NCBI GenBank assembly: GCA_020747065.1
Contig: JAGMVK010000002.1
Coordinates: 310,001-374,000 of the forward strand
Direction of reading: 5' to 3'
DNA length: 64,000 nucleotides
Source of the DNA: Cadophora sp. MPI-SDFR-AT-0126
Lineage: Eukaryota; Ascomycota; Leotiomycetes; Helotiales; Ploettnerulaceae
The translations under genes were made by a program, and so were the position numbers. The first letter of the stretch is position 1. Each line of letters begins with the position of its first letter. Positions 21,006 to 34,879 of this stretch are shown piece by piece. Under the pieces are notes generated by a model that saw nothing but the letters and a program-made list of their open reading frames with translations, had not been told where the DNA came from and did not search any database.

Positions 21006-24000
21006 ATTTCGTAATATACAGAAATTTCCGCTTACTTAACTATTACCTAAATAGTTCCTAATAGAGCCTCGCTTTATAGATATAATACTACTCTTACCCC
21101 TTAAACTCCGCGCTCTTAAATATAGCGCTGCTTTTTATTCTTATTATATTAGCTCCCCTCAAGCTTAAGCTCCTTTATTCTTGTATATAAAGGCTATAGT
21201 AGCTGTAGTTTAATTCTGTAATACAAGAGTAAATACTCCTTACACCTTTAATACTATTTACTCCTTTATACGATAATAGAAATCCAGCTTAAACAACGCC
21301 ATATTACGTAAGAATACCTAATAATACTCACCTTTACTATAGAATATATACACCTAATAAGTAAAAGGTATAGAATATCTTATATCAAGATCAAATATAT
21401 AAAGATATTTACTTAAACTTTCCTAAGTAAATAACCCAGGAGAAGGCCTAGAAAACCTAGGGATCGTAAGTAACTAGAATACCCTAGCGAAACCTAGAGT
21501 TAACTTAGATAGAGATATAAATGGAATATAAAGTATAGATAACTTTTTAAGAGGCTACTTTCATATTTATTAAATAACCCCACTTCTTATAAATCTAGTT
21601 TATATAGATAGAACATTAGTAAGGAAGATTACAATAGGAATTCTTAATATAGAAGATTATATTCTATGTAATATAATAAATAGTAATAATTACTAAAGAC
21701 CTCTATAAGCTTAAGGCGAAATGGGATATTAAGGGGGTTTATGAGGATAGAAATGGGATTAGAGATTATTTTTTATAAGTTTAGTAATAAGTTAGTTCTT
21801 ATAAGAGACTAAGTGGTAAGAATTAAAGCTTTAAGAGAATACTTAAGTTCGATATACTAAGGGAGCGTTAATGAGGTATCTAGGTATTACGCGTAGAGGT
21901 TAAGACTTAATTACTTAGGCATAGTATTAGCATACTAGTATAATCTTAATATAACGAATCCGGATCCCGAAAGAGCGAATCTAGCGAGAATACCAGCTTC
22001 TAATATAAAAGTTATTCTATTTAAATAGCCTTTTCCGTAAATAGATATATGTCCTTATACTTAGAAGGGTCCTAAATCAGATCCTGAACTTACTTTACAT
22101 AACTAGCGTTAAAGGATACATTTTTAGCTCTTATAAGCTCGCCCAGCCTTACACTTAATTTTAGACTATTAATACGTAAACTTTAAATAGAATGAAGGTA
22201 TACTTTTTAGGCCTATATTAATTAATACTAATAAAGTTAATTAATCAATCAAATATAAGTTAAAGGAAGGTTTAGGTAATTAATAAACTATAGAGTAGCC
22301 TGAGTTTAAAAGTCCTAAATCTTATCCACTTATTAAAATACTTTCTCTAGTACTATTATAATAGCTCCTACTTTCTAAATTGGCTTTAAACGAAATTCCA
22401 GTTTATATTTACTATCCTCCTTACGATTTAATATAATAAGATCTTAGAGAATTAAATCTTAACTTCGCTATTATAGCAAAGAAATGTAATAGCGTAAAGT
22501 TTAAAATTAAAGTGAATATTAATATCTTTTATATTAATTGCGAGTTTAAAGAAGAGAGAGATTAGTAGGGGTAGATTATAGGCAAAGGAATTACCAGATC
22601 TCTTAACGCTTTTCTTAAAAGGATTAAGTGTAAGAATAAGCTAATAAAATGGAATACGCTATTAATAAGGCTACTAATTATCTGTGATAATTATTATATT
22701 AAACTAGATTAGGATAGTAGTCCTAATTAAGGTTATATCCTAAGTATTAAAAGACTTCGTAAGATATCTATAAGCTTAATCTTAGGACTCTTATATAAAG
22801 AGATCGAAGAAGTTATCTCGAGTAAGTCTATTATTATAAGAGGCCTCCTTATAAATACTATTAAAATAATAGGTATAGATAGTTAAGAGAAGGAATAGGA
22901 TCTGCTCTTTTAAATAGTTTAATATATTTTTTCAATATATATTCTTAAAATCTCTAGAATATAGGTTTTAAAAGAACTAATTATTAATCAAGAATATAAT
23001 AAGCTAGTTAATACACTACTAAATATAATGTAATAATTCCTTTCTTAAGTTCGCCTTAAAGTCCATAATTCATTCACTACTTATAGTAACTTCTTTTCAT
23101 CAGGAATTCTCGTTCTTTAGACGAACCTCTCCCTTTATATTCATTTATCAAGTAATTACACGTATAAATGGCTCGTAGGGGTCCGCCTTTAGTTCCCCGA
23201 TCCTTTTTTGGCGACTTTAGAGGCTAAGGAGAGTTAAATCCAATTCCTTACCTGATATTCTAGTTATATATCAGGGAAGGAATATATAACACTTATCTTA
23301 TATAAGCTAAAGGATAATAGAATTATTTGTTATACATCTGGATTAAATAACGACCTAATAGATTCTACTAGCTACACTTATAGATACAGATATAAAGTAG
23401 TTTTATATTGTAATAAAAGCTCAAAGATTAATGCTTTTCGAACACAGCAAGGATTATAATAAGAGGGTACTTTTATTTAGTAGAACGTAGCAGAAGTGAA
23501 GTAAAACTTAAAACAGGGTACTAGAAACAGTCCCTCTTGAAATAAAAGTGTAGTACTAAAGGTATTTGAATATCCGTCTAAGCAGACTAATTAACTGATT
23601 AATGCTGTAGCAGGGTCGAAATAGGCCTTTTTACAAAGGGATTAGTTAGTTCGTAAATATCACTGCTAATATTAACGTAGTCTAAGGATAAGTATACTGA
23701 AATAGTCCTTACAATAAATCTTACTTATATAGTCTAGCTTAATGTAATAATATTAAAGTCCTATTCTTATTACTTAGGTATTAACCTTTTGAAATAGCTA
23801 GCTTTATAAAGTAGCGAGTAATAACTTCCTCCCTACTTATATTATTTAACTAACTAAGTTAATTATATCGCTTTGTATTATAAAGCGTTGTTACGGAATA
23901 GGATAAGGATTTATACTAAGCCTTATTATCTCGAACTATAGAGGCTTTGCATATCCGCTTGCCTTATTTTTGCCTTATTAAAATAATAGGTATAAATAGG

Positions 24001-25055
24001 GCACATGTAATCCTTTTATATAGATTATTTCACTAGTATATTAATTATTATACATTCTAGTAAGAAGTCTTATCTAATTTATAGTTATATAATAGTCCTA
24101 CTTATTTAATTTCACTTTAATACTGCGAGACTTCAGAAGATTTAGGCCAATTACCTATAATATACGAATTCTAATTTCTATATTTATAAGATTGAAATTT
24201 ACTAATTCCTAAGATATATAAGATAGTATTTAGTATAATTCTATAAGTTTTATTCTACGAAAATATTTCAATTTATATGTAAGTTTATCCCGGAATTTCT
24301 TAAGTCTACGACTTATAAGTTAGATTATAAAGCCCGTGTAATAAGACTAATATATATATAATCAGGCCCTACGAATAGAACAGGTATTCATATTTAATAG
24401 ATAATATAGTAGATAAATACGAACTAATAAAAAAGGAAGAAAATGGAAATATATATTACTACCCTTTTAGTAGAACTACTTAAGTAGATATAATTCAAAA
24501 AACTAGCTATTATAGTTATTTAGTTGTGATTCCAGAAAGCACGGAAATAAATAGCTCTGGTTAAGGAAGATAATTAGATATATAATCTGAAGTAAATAGA
24601 AAGTAAGTTATAATAAGTAGTTTTAGTTCTAGATTTCAGAATACTCTAAAAAGAATAAAGAATTTATAAGAGCTTCTAAACTTTTTATAACATACTGTCC
24701 TTATTTATAAAATATTCCTACGCGCCTACTACTTAAAGCTAATAACCTAGTAGTTATATAAGTATAGCGGAAATACCTATATCTATAAAGATATTAGGAT
24801 TAAATTTTACATATTAAAGCTAGACTTACTTACCAGAAGTATAGCACGTCGCTGTCTTTAAGTCTCCGCTTAAATATCTACTTAAATTAGAAAATATTAG
24901 TTATTCTTAAGATTAATTAATTCGAATATTTCTACTATTAAGTTCACGAATTTTCTTATATTTAGATTAAAATATTACTTAATAATTAAATCTGAACTTT
25001 TAATTATAATAGAATATATTATAACCCGAGGTTAATAATTAATTATTAGTAATCT
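21006..25055. other. Long AT-rich RIP block, no gene identified
   Basis: The stretch is dense with TA-rich words and stop codons on both strands. Near 22470-23000 a plus-strand frame (ITRSLNAFLKRIKCKNKL) stays partly open, and near 24150-24340 a minus-strand frame does, but neither is recognisable. No LTR pair, inverted repeat or RNA gene was spotted by eye. Confidence 0.3.
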
Positions 25056-25059
25056 ATAA

Positions 25060-25236
25060 TTGAAAATAATATTAACTCACTTTAACTTCTTATTATCTAA
25101 CTTCTTATTATTTAATTTCTTATTATCTAACTTCTTATTATTTAACTTCTTATCATCCAACTTCTCGTTATTTAACTTCTTATTATCTAACTTCTTATTA
25201 TCTATCTTCTTATTATTTAACTTCTTATTATCTAAG
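25060..25236. repeat. 15-bp minisatellite, about 11 units
   Basis: The unit AACTTCTTATTATCT (variants with TTT for TCT) repeats head to tail. It gives rise to a spurious 77-aa open frame of alternating SNFLL and FNFLL, which I do not regard as a gene. Confidence 0.85.
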
Positions 25237-26390
25237 ATCCTTATAATAAGGTATCTGATTTTTATTTTATTAGTAATAGATAGCCTATTATAAAGCCTTT
25301 TAATTAATTCTATATTAGTCTTATTAAAGGAAGGATTAATCTTCTAGAATTAAGCTAAGCGAGTCCGGATAAGAACTTATATTAAAGGGTTAATTAAAAG
25401 TAAATCTATAATATTAAAGAATCTTATAAGAAACTTAGTTTAGTTAATATACGAAGTATTATAAGATCGCGAAGATAGCAGATAAGAATTTTAAAGAATA
25501 ACGCGATAGTCGGAATAAGGTTAGTAAGGCTTAAGACTCGGAGATAATTGAAGTATTCTGTACCTCGCATAGTAAATTCCAGAATATAAAAAATAATACC
25601 TCTCTATTCCAACTACTATATCTTACAGAATAATTAAAGGAATTATTTATTCATTTAATTCCTAAAATCCTAGTAGATCCTTATTAGGCTATAAATAGAA
25701 TATTACTATAGCTCTCTTAATAAAGATCTTTAGTATTTACTTACCTAGTTCTTATATCTTTCCTTTACGAATTATACCCCTTGGAATTTCTATAGAGGTT
25801 TTATTACATATATTTTGGAAAGAGAATGTAATTTTTACAGGATTTTTTTTTAAATATTTTATTACATATTGCTATTTTCATTACTTTTTATATTAGTTAA
25901 TATAACTATTTAAAGAAATAGAGGTATATAGGTAGCTTCTATATAGGATTTAGATTAAAGAAAGCTTTAGTTATATATATAAGAAACTCGCTAATTAAGC
26001 ATATAGGGATAGCGGTAGCTTATATTTAGGAAATATACCCGGAACCGAATTTTTAGTAATAAGGGAGGACTTATTAAATAGTATAATACACGCCTTATAA
26101 ATAAAAGCGTAGAAGAGTTATATGCTATTTCTATTTTTAATTTAAATAAAAAGAAACTTGGAATAAAATGAAAGAAATCTAAACTTCATTTATAACTAAC
26201 TATATTCCTCCCTTATTAAGCCTTGTAATTATAATTGTAATTGTAAATTATAACTATAGTAGAACTACTCGAGCTGTAACCTAGAACTATTTTATATACT
26301 ATTATATAGCTCACCCTTTAAAATTATCAAGACTATAAATACTATTTATTCTAAGTGAATATTAGAGTTAGTAGGGAAATCGTCTTACTT
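25237..26390. other. AT-rich RIP sequence, nothing recognised
   Basis: No domain, repeat or RNA gene was seen in this stretch. Confidence 0.3.
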
Positions 26391-26399
26391 TAGTATTCT

Positions 26400-27950
26400 A
26401 ATAACTTTATGAATTGAAGTCTGGTTCACTATACTCTTAATATTAAGAACACCTAGTATATTAATAAGATTACTACTACTACTTACAAGAGCAGAAAGCG
26501 TATTATACACGAGATCTTTAATTAAGTACAAGATGATATTATACTTATTAGGATTAAATTTCTTATTTAGATCAAAATTCTTATTAGAATTAGGAAGTAG
26601 TATTCTATCTTCAAAGAGCGATGTTCCTTTCTCTAAAATCTACTTTCCTAGAGGATACTATTCGTAAAAATTATAAAGGTTATATAGGAACTTTTCCTAA
26701 GTAATACTATTAATAGATTTAGACTTATATATTATTTTATAGAATTAGATTCCTTATCTCTAATAGCGGTTTTAGAGATCTTTACTAATAGAATACTTAG
26801 TATTTCCTAAATTATTAAAGATACTTACAGGGATATTTATTATATATACGGCAATTTTAGTATATATATTAGAAGGGATATTCTCTAAGTGTAGGTGAAA
26901 CCTTTCCGTAGCTAATATATCGAATAACATATTATTAGCTGCATTATCTCACGGGATTAAAATACCCTTAGCAAAGATAGAATATCTACTTTATATATAA
27001 ACTCTCCTAAGTGCTTTCTGAAAGGTCTTAAAGCTATCTTCCGTATCCGTGTACTCAGTAATATTAATTAAAGAAGATAAGAGGATAAGAATTACCTTTC
27101 GATTTTCTTAGATAGCTCGCTTAAATACTAGATTAAGAAGCTCGAATTTATTTTTAAAAAAGTTGTCTTTATTAGGCTGAAAGATCTTCTTATTAGGTAT
27201 AATAGAGTTATTGAATTTATATCTATATTCTTTGTACTTCTTTGTACTTACTTTAGTACTAACACTAATTAGAATATGCTAAAGACTAAGGGAATCTAAG
27301 TTTACTTATCTATAGATAGTGCGCTTATAGGACGATTTTAGATTTATAATAAATACTTTAAGGTACATGAATCCAAGACAATAAAGCTCCTTTAGTATAA
27401 TTATTACTACTAAGTTATTATAGTCTTTTACCAGATCTGTTATAACTATAATACCTAGTGCTTTTTCGTAGTTAGCTTTACTAGCTTAATTATAAACTTC
27501 TTCTTTAGCGGTAATAAAGCTATTAGGGATAGAAAAAGTCTTAGCCTTATTATTAAGCTTTCCGAGATACTTACTTAAATATTAGTTAGCTTCTCTAGTA
27601 TATAAAAAGGTAATAGGATATTACTTAATCTGATTTAATCTTTTAGATAAGTAATCTTAATTTACTTAAGCTCTTCGGTATAAGTGTAAGTATACTTATT
27701 TCCCTTATTATTAATAAATATTTTATCTATTACACCCGAGTAGTCTATCTCTTAACGCTCCTTAGTAAGATAGGCTTTTTATTTACTATAGTTAATGTGG
27801 ACTTCCTTCTATTTAGCTATTAAATTAGTTAGATCTTCGCACCTGATTTAATTCTTAAGTCTATTTTAGTCTTTTTCTAGAAGAGTATCCTGATAATAGA
27901 GTTTATCTTTATCTAGCCTACTAATAATAATAAAGATATTACGATCCCTA
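26400..27950 (-). pseudogene. Long RIP-damaged minus-strand frame, family not recognised
   Basis: The minus strand reads for about 500 codons through RIP-type stops. The right half is Lys/Glu/Tyr-rich and looks helical (KYYRGFRDRNIFIIISRLDK, INNKGNKYTYTYTEEL.). The left half includes FAKGILIP.DNAANNMLF and LATERFHLHLENIPSNIY, then KFLYNLYNFYE.YPLGK and FNPNKYNIILYLIKDLVY. There are no recognisable catalytic motifs. Candidates are a DNA-transposon protein or an accessory-element gene. Confidence 0.4.
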
Positions 27951-29185
27951 AATCCCCTATAATATTTCTTATGATCTTTACTAAAAAGTATTATATTTAA
28001 GCTAAAGTTATATAAGAAAGTAAATTCTTTCTTCAGATTTATTTTAAGTAGTATATATAATTATTTTAAAGAAAGGGCTTTATTCTTTAGAAATAATAGA
28101 TAATAAACTAGTAAAGGATATATATATTTATAAAGGAACACTAGAATAAGGCACTGGAAATATATTAGGATAATAATAGTAAAGGGGGCCATTATTAGGC
28201 CCCTTACTTGAGTATCTAGCGTTAATAGAGCTAGATTTAGTTCTTTTATAAATATCTTTGGAATTTACGAACTCTAGTATAAATAAAGTACTGCGAGTTT
28301 AGTACACCTCATATAACTTCAAATTCTTATATTATGAAGTCTAATTATGGACTAGGTATCTTATTTAAGCTGACTTCCTTGGGCCTATATACCATTTATA
28401 TTAGTGTTAGTACATTTATAGTCACCTTTAGACTCTATTATACATATATTAGCTGCAACCTTATTCTAAGGCGAATTAGGATGATAAAGTAGCAATTATA
28501 GTAAGACTTAATAATACTGAAGTCGTAATACGTCCAGCTGCTAAGTAGGAAAATTAGGTGATATTATACTTATACTAATGAGAATACGGATACAGATTTA
28601 GTCTTTACTATATCTAGTAAGGCTTAAATAAGACAGATTAAATAGGAAGAGCTTTCAAACTTTTATTCCTAATTAGTAAGGCGTTTAGGAAGTATTACTA
28701 AAGCTACTCTTACTGATATTAAAGCATTAAATTATAGTATTAAGAGTCTAGTAATTCTATAAAACTATTTCTATTTACCGTATTAATAGAATAATATCTT
28801 TACTGAAAGATAAGTTACTTTCTTATATTATAATCACAATATTAACTAGAAATCCGTAGCGTACCACGCTAGCTCCCTAAGTAATTTATAAGTAGGTTAC
28901 TGCTTATTTTATATAATATAAGCTCTCTGTTCTAAGAGAGAGAAATTCCATGTAGTTATACCCTTATAGTAATTAGGCAATACTAAGGTGTACGCTATTA
29001 ACCAATATCCTAGAAATACTTATAAGCTATGACGTAAAGTAGATAACGTATTACTACTAATATGTATAGATAACAGGCGATTATAATAACTAAAATAAGT
29101 TCCTTTAGTAGTACTATTTTAGTACTCTAGAGCTAAAAGTTACTTAAGGGAAGAGGCAGAGATAATCTAAGCTTCTTAGTTTAGT
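27951..29185. other. AT-rich RIP sequence, nothing recognised
   Basis: Scattered short open stretches only; no motif, repeat or RNA gene identified. Confidence 0.3.
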
Positions 29186-29189
29186 CTTC

Positions 29190-29950
29190 GTTATTTCCTT
29201 GAACTTTACTTAGCTTTAAATCACTTTTCTTATCTTTACTAATAAGTATTATAAGAAGCAGATCTTAAAATATTAGGGAATAACTTAGGTAAAGATAAGA
29301 TTCTAATAGTATTCTCTATTCCTGCTCTCTATTATTTAGAGATACAGGTTCTAATGCAAGAGAGTAATACGAAATAAGTACTACTAAGTTACTATAAGAA
29401 TTTACTATCTTCCAAATCTTTTATAACTCCTTTAGTTAATACCTTCTTATAATTAGTTCAACTTAATTAATATTTATATATTATTTATAGTTATACCTCT
29501 ATAAATAAGAGTAACTTATTTACTAGACATAGGGAACTCAAGTAATTATTTCTTAGAGAGATTATTAATAAGTTTAATAGATATTTTTATAGCCGGGAGT
29601 TTAAATACTTATATTTTAGTCTGAATAGATATTTTTAGGGACAAGGAGTAATAAGGGAGGATAAAGAAGGGAGAGATTTTAAGGGCTTTATAAAATAATA
29701 TAAAGTAGTGCGGATTAACGTTTATCAGGTCTTAATATATAGAGGCAGAGGTCCACTTATAAATCCTCACCTTATATTACATATATCTCTTGTACTTAAG
29801 GGTGGACTAAAGGTCCCCTATAACTTAAAGCTTAAGACGCATACTAGCTCGAGAAGTATACTAGCCCACCTCATACATTATTATTAACATAACTTTCCCG
29901 CCGAGATTATTCTGTATTACCACTACGTTACCTAAATTTCCTCCGTAAAG
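29190..29950 (+). pseudogene. RIP-damaged frame, family not recognised
   Basis: A plus-strand frame of about 250 codons shows stops only at TAA/TAG. It includes ILGNNLGKDKILIVFSIPAL, a charged helix RHRELK.LFLREIINKFNRY, REDKEGRDFKGFIK.YKVVR and GRGPLINPHLILHISLVLKG. It reads like a real protein of mixed fold, but I do not recognise it. About 800 bases after it hold nothing I can name. Confidence 0.35.
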
Positions 29951-30779
29951 TTACTATAGAGTCATAATTATATAGTAAGTAATACTACAACTTATATTCT
30001 CCTAAAGGACTTTAGTACCAGGAATATTACACATAACTACATTAAAATAATACTATTATCTAATAATAGATTTATACTAAGAAGAAGTAGAGTAAAGATT
30101 TAGCCTAGCTCTAAGGAGTAGTACATTTATATATACTATATAATAAGTATACTTATAATCGCTATAAGATATAGCAGCGGGATTACAATCGAGGAAAAGG
30201 GTGATACTAAAGGCTAGCTCACGCTAATCCTTTAAGTATAGCAATTAACTAACACGAGGTATATCTAAGTAAGGATCTTCTCACTAAGTATAAAGATTAT
30301 CTAGTCTTACTTAGACTATAATAGTATTTACTCTACTAACGTAATATACGCCGAGGGATAAGTTCTACCCTACGATTATCCTTTTATATCTATATAACCC
30401 TATTTATCTTCCGTTTCTTATCTTCATTACTTTCATCTATCTTTATTTATCGCACCTCTATCTATTATTATTTAATAGCCCCTATAGGAGCAATTTCCAT
30501 AATATAAACGCCTCAAGAATACAGTTAATACTCTAATATATAAATTCCTGCCTCTTAAGTTATATTAAGTAATAGCTTTAAAGAGATTAAACCTTTAAGC
30601 TCTAAATATTCAGCTTAAGAAGTTAATAAAAAGGAGTTACACTACTACGTAAGTATCTTATATTAATATAGTACTTAAAGAAGTATAAATAATACTTAAT
30701 AAGCTAACACTACTTAATAGGACATGATAATATTATTCAGATAAAGCTATAACAGGAAGTATAAGATCTAAATAGATAT

Positions 30780-31590
30780 AAGAAGAGAATATACCAAAGT
30801 AATCCATGACTCGCAAAATCCTATTTTATTCCTTATTATTATATCTCTAGCTAGTAGAGTATTTAAGGACTGCGGTACAATTAACGAGATTTTTAACCTA
30901 GAAGTCCTATATTATAATCGCCTAATCTTAGAATAAGTCACCTATACCCCAGCCTTACTAGAGCGATCTAAGAGCTAAGCTTATTCTCTAGATAAGTGAA
31001 GAAGGCAGCCTAACTATCCTACTATAATAAAATCACTGCATTTAACTTTAGAGGTGAAGGATTAATACGTATAAATAATAAGATTCTTATCATATTTAGA
31101 TTACTATTAGTTAATTAAGTTTAAGATCGTAGTTATTCGAACGCCGAGCGGATGGAATTTACTAGCTATAAGACTTATAATATATACCGGATATACTATA
31201 TAGCTAAAGAGAGTAATAACAGCTTCTTATGCCCTATATTCCTAGGGGATCAGCTTCTAACAGGCAAGAAAACTCCTATAGCGGAAATCCCCGAAAGGTA
31301 AAGGTAAACTGCAAATTCCAAGGAAAATTCTACCACTAATCCCCAAACCTACTAGTGTACTGTTACACTAGGCAAGCTTATACCTCTAGATACTAATAAG
31401 CTAGAAGAGGGATTACTTACAAATTCAGTAGATATTAGTCTACTTAATAATCAGTACCATGGCTTAATTCTTATAGTTTGTAGGAGTAGTAGCAACTATA
31501 AATAGTTAGACTTAGGGATACTCTTAGCTAGAGTATAGACACTGAGATCATGTTATCAGAAGTAAAGGTCACACTAAAACTCTCAGTATA
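30780..31590 (+). pseudogene. RIP-damaged frame, family not recognised
   Basis: A plus-strand frame of about 270 codons reads IIISLASRVFKDCGTINEIF and then NLEVLYYNRLILE.VTYTPAL. Further on are IRTPSGWNLLAIRLIIYTGY and KSPKGKGKL.IPRKILPLIP. Stops are all RIP-compatible. No family recognised. Confidence 0.35.
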
Positions 31591-33050
31591 AGGAATGCAA
31601 GGACTTTTATAATTAGAGAATGGAAAATAAATATTAATAAAAATAAATAGGATTAGCCCTAAGAAGTTCCTATCTAGTTTAGTACTACTAGTAAATATGG
31701 AATAAGTAAATAATCTACTTCATTCTCCTCGGTATTAGTAAAATTTATTATAGTAACTGCCTGTATTTAAAGTTAAATTGAAGGCTTAAAAAAAGCGATA
31801 GAAACTTCTGAAGCTTGGAAGTCCCTACGTTACTATTCAGCTCCCCTTAGCCTTTCAGTAGCAGATTTAGGCTCCTAAGGTTATAAGTATCTCTATTACT
31901 ACGTTAGTCTAAGAGGGATACGGGCTTAAGGCCAACTATAAGCAGGGCAGATATAAGGAGCAGAGATATATACGCCCGCTAAGGATAGGAGCGGGAAGAT
32001 TATTAGCCGGAATATGTTTTACTATAATTAGAAGAGGAACACTAGTATTAGGAGTAGCTATACTGTGTTATAACCTTACTTTTATAATAAGATTATTTTA
32101 ACGCTACTGTAATATAATGTTTTGAGAAGATATTTAAAGTATTTAAAATGAAAAATATGAATATTAATTCCTTATTAAGTCTAGCTATTAATTTTCGAGA
32201 ATTAGCCTTAGTTAGTTCTATAGATACTACTTCCTCCATTTACTATCTACGCTAACTGTTTTAATTATATTCGCGCTTAAGAGTACCCCTTTTATTATAA
32301 TGATTTTGCTAGAGATAATATCTTTAATCTCTTTATATGAAATTCTTAAGATTATACCCCTAATCCTCTTACTACTCCTTTTGAAATCGAAGATCATCCT
32401 AATTTAATTAACTTTTTAATATAGCTCTAGCTTTATAAAGTAATAGATATAAATAGTCTATAGTTTTAATAATAGTATATTATCTCTGAAGAGCTTATAC
32501 TTATACTTAATCCTAGTAAGAAGAGCACAGAGAGCTCTATGAAACCTATCGCTTATAATCCTCCCTTGCCAGTCTCTTTTATTTTCGAAATCGTAATTAA
32601 TACAAGAGATATTAACCTTTACCTTAATTTCCGAGCTTAGTAGGGATAGGTAGATAAGCTAGGTTTTTACGCTCCTATATATCTTTGCTATTATCTCCGA
32701 GTTAAGCTTTAATTATTTACATATTTATTTTACTGAATTATAAGGATAATTAATAGTAATTAAAGTTTCCGTTTCTACTAACTCTGGGTATCCCGCAGTT
32801 AGAAGTAGCTCCGCTAATAAAGAGAGTATTTTAGTTTATATATACGAATATTTATAAGAGATTAAATGAACTTCAAGCCTTTTATTTATTAATTGAAATT
32901 CTTTAGAATATAGGAACAAAGGCAGTAAATATTCTTTATAATACTAAATTTATACGCTTAGATTCTCTAGAGCTAATTAAGAGATAGTATATGTAAGTAC
33001 TAAAACAGAATCATAATACATTACTTTAATTAGAATATATTTTAGCTCTC
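31591..33050. other. AT-rich RIP sequence with weak plus-strand frames
   Basis: Around 32270-33050 a plus-strand frame (FEIEDHPNLINFL, EELILILNPSKKSTESSMK) is partly open, but I cannot assign it. Nothing else was identified. Confidence 0.3.
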
Positions 33051-33056
33051 TTAGTT

Positions 33057-33096
33057 CTGCTCCTTATCTCTGCCCCTGATCTCTGCCCTCTGTTTC
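33057..33096. repeat. Minisatellite, CTCTGCCCCTTAT type, site 1
   Basis: About three units of a 12-13-bp motif (TATCTCTGCCCC variants) on the plus strand. The same motif occurs at 37384-37505 and, inverted, at 53540-53612 and 55488-55551. Sequence to its right (TAGATNTNCTTATNTAAGATA) is shared with the 37.4-kb site. Confidence 0.7.
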
Positions 33097-33471
33097 TATT
33101 TCTATATTTTTGCTTAGATGTGCTTATATAAGATACTAGAACTACTCAATAGTATATTCTAGCGGGCTTGAGTTAGGGTATAATACGTAGCTCGTAGTAC
33201 TAGTCGGGCCCTAGATAGTATAGATAATATTCATAAATTACCTTATATAATTACAGATGCACGTAATACAAGGTACAATACTCTACTTAATTTAATAAGC
33301 AATACTAAGCTTAGATTATAATAGAAAAAATAGGGAAATTTAATTCAAGATAGTTAAAGAATTATATATTAAATTATTTAATTAATCCTCGCCCTTTAAT
33401 CTTATTTTCTTCCATATTTACTTAAAGGCTAATTCCCTGAGGAAATCACGTGTAATTATATATAGTGGTTT

Positions 33472-34310
33472 TTAAGTATAGAACTGAGCTTATGAGTGAA
33501 TAAAGCTAAATATACTTAGTAATCTAAATATATATATTAGACTAGTAAAGATAACTATGAAATGAAATACTTGATAGCTAGACCTATAAATATTATATCG
33601 TAGTTAGTATTATCTCTCTGGAATCCTTATGATATAAATTGCAACTCCTAGGAGATTAAGTAATACTATTATTAGTATATAATTCAAATCCATCTTATAG
33701 TTCTAGATCTCCTATTTATAAATAATAAGCTTATATGTAATAAATATTATAGCTGAAAGGCTAAATGCTATATATATCGAAGTTTAGTAGGGCCTAAAGG
33801 TTAGATATTGAAACTTTAGGACTAAGATTACTATAGTATAAGCCATAGCTAAGATAGAGACTATAGCTTAGTAAAGTCTTTAGAGATTTAGATTATAATA
33901 GAATCCGTAGTAGACGGAAGGGACTATTAATCCCTACATAAGAATAACGATTCCTAGATAGTCTAATTAATTCTAGAAAGCCGCTACCTCTTTATAATAA
34001 TTAGACAGAATATGAAAAAAGCCCGAGAAGGAAAAGTATAGGACTACTCTAAGAAAGAATACTATAAAGATAAGTACGTTACTAACTTGAATTATAACGT
34101 AATTATTACGTATTTCTATATAGATATAAATTAAAAGAATTACAAAAAAAGCGGTACTAAGTAAGTGGGAGTAGATATTCATAGTCTTATTATAAATACA
34201 TTATAAGCTATTTACGGACTTCCGGAATAATCCAGATAAGGGTCGATATCTAGAGAGAAGATATTCATTGTCTTACCTTTAGCTCGATAGGTTATTCCAT
34301 TATAAGAGTA
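33472..34310 (-). pseudogene. PAQR / haemolysin-III family membrane receptor, RIP-destroyed
   Basis: One minus-strand frame runs without indel from about 34299 to a stop at 33474-33472, broken only by RIP-type stops. It begins with DNEYLLSRYRPLSGLF, matches the fungal Izh/adiponectin-receptor entry segment, and continues as MNIYSHLLSTAFF (the NIxTHL motif region). It then shows FHILSNYYKEVAAF.N.LDYLGIVIL (the SxxFH...DYxGI metal-site helix) and VPSVYYGFYY, and ends with YGSSHQ-type S.Y.VFHFIVIF and FSFIHS.AQFYT. Seven hydrophobic segments can be followed. PAQR proteins bind zinc and act in membrane and lipid homeostasis. The extreme N-terminus above 34299 is unresolved. The open 69-aa piece at 34182-33973 is only part of this gene. 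Confidence 0.82.
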
Positions 34311-34879
34311 AATAGTAGCTACTTTAGCTTCTTCTCTATCTAGAAGTACGCAGCAGTTCATTAGCTCCTAGTTAACTTATAACCTCCCTCCTTATACGTA
34401 AATCTAATTTAGATACTATCTTCCCGAGTTCATGAGAATTATCTCTAATTTATTAAAAAACTATTCCCAAGTTTTTAAGGCCTTTTCTTTAAGCTAGAAA
34501 TTTAGGTCTTATAACTTGAAGTAATAGAAGCTAGAGAGAGATATTCTAAAATTAGATATCTTAGTTTCAGGATACGAAACTAATACCTTATTTTATTATA
34601 TATTTAACTATCTTTAAAACTTACTAAGATAGTTATAAAATATCCTTAGATATAAGAGAGTTCTATTATTTAGAAATAGGTATTACAACTAGTACTCCAT
34701 AAATTAGAAAGTGTACTAGGAACGCCTTTAATTATAGCTTTTATTTAAGTTATTTTTAGCATTTACTTTGTAGAAATATTTAAACTTAAGTATTATCTTT
34801 AATTATAAATTTACTTTCTAGTTTCTTCTTTATAAAAAGAACTACTCTTAAATTTTACTAAAGGCAGTATTTGTTAAAG

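Noticed and set aside
25060..25293. A 77-aa repetitive hydrophobic protein
   Set aside because: Entirely produced by a 15-bp minisatellite.
34262..34290. Possible intron GTAAGAC...CTCTAG in the PAQR pseudogene
   Set aside because: Reading straight through gives DNEYLLSRYRP, a conserved PAQR segment, so no intron is needed.
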